In this document: positions 60,725 through 64,000 of the stretch, one piece after another
Layout of the letters: each line of letters opens with the position of its first letter
Numbering within the stretch: position 1 is the stretch's first letter
Origin: Neisseria sp. Marseille-Q5346
GTDB lineage: Bacteria > Pseudomonadota > Gammaproteobacteria > Burkholderiales > Neisseriaceae
Direction of reading: 5' to 3'
NCBI RefSeq assembly: GCF_946902045.1
Contig: NZ_OX336253.1
Span: 1,674,001-1,738,000 of the forward strand
Length of the DNA: 64,000 nt
Notes under the pieces: generated by a model
Seen by the model: only the letters and a program-made list of their open reading frames with translations
What the model was told of the DNA's origin: nothing
The model's database searches: none
Made by a program: the position numbers and the translations under genes

Positions 60725-61864
60725 TCAGATACCGTCCCAGTCGTTGAACATCAGGCCGAAGCCGATGCCGTTTTGTTTGTGGTTGTAATCAATCAGGCTT
60801 TCGCCGTAGCCGTGGAAGCCGCGGACAACGCCTTTGAGTTTGCCTTTGATGGGGAAAGTATAGGCCGCTTCAACGGCACCGCGTCCGCTTTTCGGGTTGT
60901 AACGCAGGACGGAATAAACATTTTGTTTGTCATTGAAGCGGTATTGGACTTTCAAGTCGCCGTAGCCCATGTATTTGTTGATGTCAGGATTGTCGTCGTC
61001 CTCTCCTTTTTGGTCGAAGGCGCGCATCCAAACTCTAGGAATAACGGTCAGCTTGCCCCATTCCATGCCGGCCATGGCATAAACGCGGTTCCATGATCGC
61101 GATTCCGGGCGGCTTTGACCGTTGGACTGGTGAACAAAACCTGAGCCGACCATGCGCAGTTTGCCGCCGAAAGGCAGGTCTGCTTTAACGGGTTGGGTAA
61201 TGAAGATTTCGGGCTCGTAGTCGGTATTGCGGAACGGAGCGGATTTGCGGCCTTGGTTGAAGATTTGCCAGTCGGATTTTTGGGTGTAGCCAAACCATAC
61301 GTCGGCACGGGTTTTGAATAAATCTTCGGCAATCTTGCTTTTGAAGGAAACCTGCATTTTAGTTTCGAGACGTTTTTGCTCGCTGAATTTTTCCTGTGTG
61401 GTTACGCCGCGGCTGGGGGATTCCGGGTAATAGTTGGGGCTGCTGTTGTACCAAACGGGCATGAGGTACATAGGGTTGTGCTCGCGTACGCTCAATAGGC
61501 CGCGTGTGTCGTTTTTATCCAAATCGTACATCAGGCTTAGAGGCGTGTAGCTGTCGGCAGTTTCGCTTAATACGTCGTCTGAAATATTCGGATGGGTAGG
61601 GTTGTCGAATACAATGGCCGCTTCTTTTTTCTCAATGCTCTTGCGCACGCTTTTTTCGAGGTCAACCGGTGTTTTGGCGGTTTCGGTTTGCGCTTGCGGC
61701 AGTGGGGATTGAGGGGGGAGTTGTGCCGAGTAGATGTTGTCGTAACACGCCAAACGGGTGGCGTTGTCTTGAATGGTGGTGCAGTGTAGGGCGGTATCGG
61801 CGGCGGCCAGCGGGGCTGCGGCAATGAATCCGATACTTAGGGAATGTTTCAACATCTTGTTCAT
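60725..61864 (-). CDS. pldA: outer membrane phospholipase A
   Basis: OMPLA of 379 residues: a signal peptide (about 1-22), a long N-terminal extension with Cys28 and Cys40, and the 12-strand barrel. The catalytic residues His245, Ser247 and Asn259 have exactly the spacing of E. coli OMPLA (HQSNGQS and RSWNR). It hydrolyses misplaced outer-membrane phospholipid. Confidence 0.95.
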   Translation of the reverse strand: MNKMLKHSLSIGFIAAAPLAAADTALHCTTIQDNATRLACYDNIYSAQLPPQSPLPQAQTETAKTPVDLEKSVRKSIEKKEAAIVFDNPTHPNISDDVLSETADSYTPLSLMYDLDKNDTRGLLSVREHNPMYLMPVWYNSSPNYYPESPSRGVTTQEKFSEQKRLETKMQVSFKSKIAEDLFKTRADVWFGYTQKSDWQIFNQGRKSAPFRNTDYEPEIFITQPVKADLPFGGKLRMVGSGFVHQSNGQSRPESRSWNRVYAMAGMEWGKLTVIPRVWMRAFDQKGEDDDNPDINKYMGYGDLKVQYRFNDKQNVYSVLRYNPKSGRGAVEAAYTFPIKGKLKGVVRGFHGYGESLIDYNHKQNGIGFGLMFNDWDGI

Positions 61865-62033
61865 GAGAGTTTCCGTTGTTTTTCAGACGGCCTGATGAAA
61901 GGGTAAATGGTTTTGTTTAGTCGGTTTGGGCGGTGAATACGGCAATGCCCCTGAAAGGCAGGACCTCAGGGGCATCGTATCAGCTCGATTCATCCTGCTT
62001 TGGTTGTCAGGATTTTCGGCATTTGCGTCAGTA

Positions 62034-62297
62034 TTAAGCCAAAGCTTTTACTTTAGCAGACAGACGGCTTTTGTGACGGGCTGCTTTGTTTTTGTGGAAT
62101 ACGCCTTTGTCAGCGATACGGTCGATGACTTTAACGGATTCTTGGTAAACTGCTTGAGCAGCAGCTTTGTCGCCGGCTTCAACTGCTTTCAACACTTTTT
62201 TCACAGCGGTACGGAATGCAGTACGCAGGCTGGCGTTGTGGGCGCGTTGTTTAACCGACTGGCGGGCACGTTTGCGGGCTTGTGCGCTGTTTGCCAT
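62034..62297 (-). CDS. rpsT: 30S ribosomal protein S20
   Basis: 87 residues, Lys/Arg/Ala-rich and all-helical, beginning [14 protein letters not shown]. Shine-Dalgarno AGGAG precedes the start, and a good promoter lies about 40-70 bases upstream. No large leader is seen. Confidence 0.97.
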
Positions 62298-62336
62298 ATT
62301 GAATATCTCCTGAAAAATAAATTCTGTAAACGCGCA

Positions 62337-62365
62337 ATTTTAAAGACAGATTTCCTTATATGCAA
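62337..62365 (-). promoter_or_regulatory. candidate sigma-70 promoter of rpsT
   Basis: On the minus strand TTGCAT (62360-62365) and TAAAAT (62337-62342), 17 bases apart. Confidence 0.6.
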
Positions 62366-62491
62366 GCTTTTTCTCTATAAACGCGCGCAAATCAGCCGTA
62401 TTTTGCCCAAAAACGACAGCCGGTGCAACGCTTTTGGGAAAAAGATGGTGTTGCTTTGCCTTATTTCAATAAAAATCAGATGGATATTGCT

Positions 62492-62519
62492 TTGCGTTTG
62501 CTTACGTTTCCATTACAAT
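62492..62519 (+). promoter_or_regulatory. candidate promoter of potD
   Basis: TTGCGT (62492-62497) and TACAAT (62514-62519) with a 16-base spacer, about 87 bases before potD. A second TTGACA (62570) is seen without a matching -10. Confidence 0.5.
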
Positions 62520-62606
62520 AGCCTAACTCTGCGCCGGGGTGTTTATGGGGTGCAGGGTTTCTTATTTTATTGACATTAACCACTCTTTCATCAGGAATCT
62601 GCCCGT

Positions 62607-63749
62607 ATGAAAAAATCTGTATTAGCCGTATTGGCCGCATTGTCTTTGGCCGCGTGCGGCGGTGGCGAGAAAAAAGCCGAGCAACCTCAAGCAGGCAGTG
62701 CGCCTGCTGCCAATGCCGAGGCAGCCGCTACCGATACTTTGAATATCTACAACTGGTCAAACTACGTTGACGAAAGTACAGTCGAAGACTTCAAAAAAGC
62801 TAACAATTTGAAGCTGACTTACGATTTGTATGAAAACAACGAAACGCTGGAAGCCAAAATGCTGACCGGCAAATCCGGCTATGACTTGGTTGTGCCCGGT
62901 ATTGCCTTCCTGCCGCGCCAAATTGAGGCGGGTGCATACCAAAAAATCAATAAGGACTTGATTCCGAACTACAAAAACATCGACCCTGAATTGCTGAAGA
63001 TGTTGGAAACCGCCGACCCTGGCAATCAATACGCCGTCCCATATTTCTCAGGCGTGAATACGATTGCGATTACGGCGAAGGGCAAGGAGCTTTTGGGCGG
63101 AAAATTGCCTGAAAACGGCTGGGATTTGCTGTTCAAACCTGAATACACCAATAAGCTGAAATCTTGCGGCATCGCTTTGTGGGATACCCCGAGCGAAATG
63201 TTCCCAATCTTGTTGAACTACTTGGGTAAAGATCCTAAAGGCTCGAATCCTGAAGATTTGAAAGCGGCGGCGGAAGTGTTGAAGTCTATCCGTCCTGATG
63301 TAAAACGTTTCAGCCCTTCCATCATTGACGAATTGGCACGCGGCGACATCTGCTTGGCGGCAGGTAATGGCGGCGACTTGAACTTGGCCAAAGCGCGTTC
63401 TGAAGAAGTGAAAAATAATGTTGGCATTGAAGTGTTGACGCCGAAAGGCATGGGCTTCTGGATTGAATCTTGGTTGATTCCGGCCGATGCGAAAAACATT
63501 GTTAATGCCCACAAATACATCAACTACACACTTGATCCCGAAGTGGCTGCGAAAAACGGTATCGCCGTAACCTTCGCACCTGCCAGCAAACCTGCACGCG
63601 AAAAAATGCCTGCAGAGCTGGTGAACACTCGTTCTATTTTCCCGAACGAACAAGACATGAAAGACGGTTTCGTCATGCCTCAAATGAGCGCAGATGCGAA
63701 AAAGCTGTCTGTCAACTTATGGCAAAAAATCAAAGTTGGTTCAAATTAA
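62607..63749 (+). CDS. potD: spermidine/putrescine-binding lipoprotein PotD
   Basis: 380 residues. Lipobox LAAC ends at Cys17. The mature part begins with the family motif LNIYNWSNYVDE and carries GYDLVVPGI, typical of PotD/PotF. The cognate potABC genes are not adjacent, as in other Neisseria with several unlinked potD genes. A DUS pair terminator follows. Confidence 0.94.
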   Translation: MKKSVLAVLAALSLAACGGGEKKAEQPQAGSAPAANAEAAATDTLNIYNWSNYVDESTVEDFKKANNLKLTYDLYENNETLEAKMLTGKSGYDLVVPGIAFLPRQIEAGAYQKINKDLIPNYKNIDPELLKMLETADPGNQYAVPYFSGVNTIAITAKGKELLGGKLPENGWDLLFKPEYTNKLKSCGIALWDTPSEMFPILLNYLGKDPKGSNPEDLKAAAEVLKSIRPDVKRFSPSIIDELARGDICLAAGNGGDLNLAKARSEEVKNNVGIEVLTPKGMGFWIESWLIPADAKNIVNAHKYINYTLDPEVAAKNGIAVTFAPASKPAREKMPAELVNTRSIFPNEQDMKDGFVMPQMSADAKKLSVNLWQKIKVGSN

Positions 63750-63777
63750 TTTTGATCTGATTGTTTGAAGCAAAGCA

Positions 63778-63810
63778 AAGGCCGTCTGAAATTTTTCAGA
63801 CGGCCTTTTT
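63778..63810. terminator. DUS-pair terminator of potD
   Basis: Inverted AG-DUS with AAAA/TTTT extension between convergent potD and the EamA gene. Confidence 0.85.
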
Positions 63811-63823
63811 GATCTTCCAATCT

Positions 63824-64000
63824 TTATCGTTTTAAAGCCAAAGTCAATACGCCTGCGGTTACCAAGCCCAAGCCTATCCATTCCTGCGTGCTCGGGCGTT
63901 CGTCTAAGAAAACGACGGCCATCAAGGCGACTAAAACCAGGCTGAATTTGTCGACGGGTGCGACTTGTGAGGCATTGCCCAGTTGCAGGGCTTTGAAGTA
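63824..64000 (-). CDS. EamA/DMT-family transporter, 3' end
   Basis: The last 58 residues of a membrane protein (start outside the window). The segment contains KFSLVLVALMAVVFLDERP and then GLGLVTAGVLTLALKR, the last two helices and the LDERPT-type loop of EamA transporters. Substrate unknown. Confidence 0.8.
   Translation of the reverse strand, partial: YFKALQLGNASQVAPVDKFSLVLVALMAVVFLDERPSTQEWIGLGLVTAGVLTLALKR

Overview
The window is chromosomal DNA of a Neisseria species, most likely a commensal of the N. subflava / N. flavescens type. The 12-mer AGGCCGTCTGAA (AG-type DNA uptake sequence, DUS) and its complement recur throughout, singly inside genes and as inverted pairs at gene ends; pathogenic Neisseria mainly use ATGCCGTCTGAA. 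Gene content is typically neisserial (pilG/pilD/pilF, PilC, PldA, lipoprotein DsbC, carA and carB split by other genes). An apparently intact rpoN together with full-length pilS and pilR also points to a commensal, because rpoN is degenerate in gonococci and meningococci. Species assignment is inference.

Layout. 1-5172: end of the division/cell-wall cluster (murC, ddlB, ftsQ, ftsA, ftsZ). 5292-8709: ispH, lspA, glyQ, yacG and coaE, joined to the type IV pilus genes pilD, pilG and pilF (to 12598), all minus strand. 13002-18632: carB and carA, separated by a coiled-coil membrane protein gene, a GC-rich inverted repeat and a SemiSWEET gene; carA has a leader with a promoter, a 29-codon Arg-rich ORF and a terminator hairpin. 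19116-22589: a large PilC/PilY1-type adhesin with a vWA domain. 22866-25934: LytTR response regulator, gluQ, tal. 26069-32081: kdsD-kdsC-lptC-lptA-lptB, a secreted TonB-C protein, rpoN and hpf. 32155-38102: ampG, pgi, a LacI-type regulator and a sugar transporter. 38318-45485: parC, pilS-pilR, rsmJ, gpmA. 45622-52644: dsbC, priA, a zinc-ribbon membrane protein, erpA, an S24 repressor divergent from a small exported protein, and argC. 52645-53837: about 1.2 kb with two candidate sibling sRNAs. 53838-64000: serB, lpxH, a PIG-L deacetylase, aspS, small unknowns, a DUF502 protein, pldA, rpsT, potD and the end of an EamA transporter.

How they work together. Envelope biogenesis dominates: precursor synthesis and division, KDO synthesis and LOS export, lipoprotein processing, pilus assembly and its probable sigma-54 control by PilS/PilR/RpoN. 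The most interesting non-coding structures are the sRNA pair upstream of argC, the carA leader, and an operator-like CTTAG array between the S24 repressor and the exported-protein gene. I saw no IS element, prophage block, CRISPR array, rRNA or tRNA gene.
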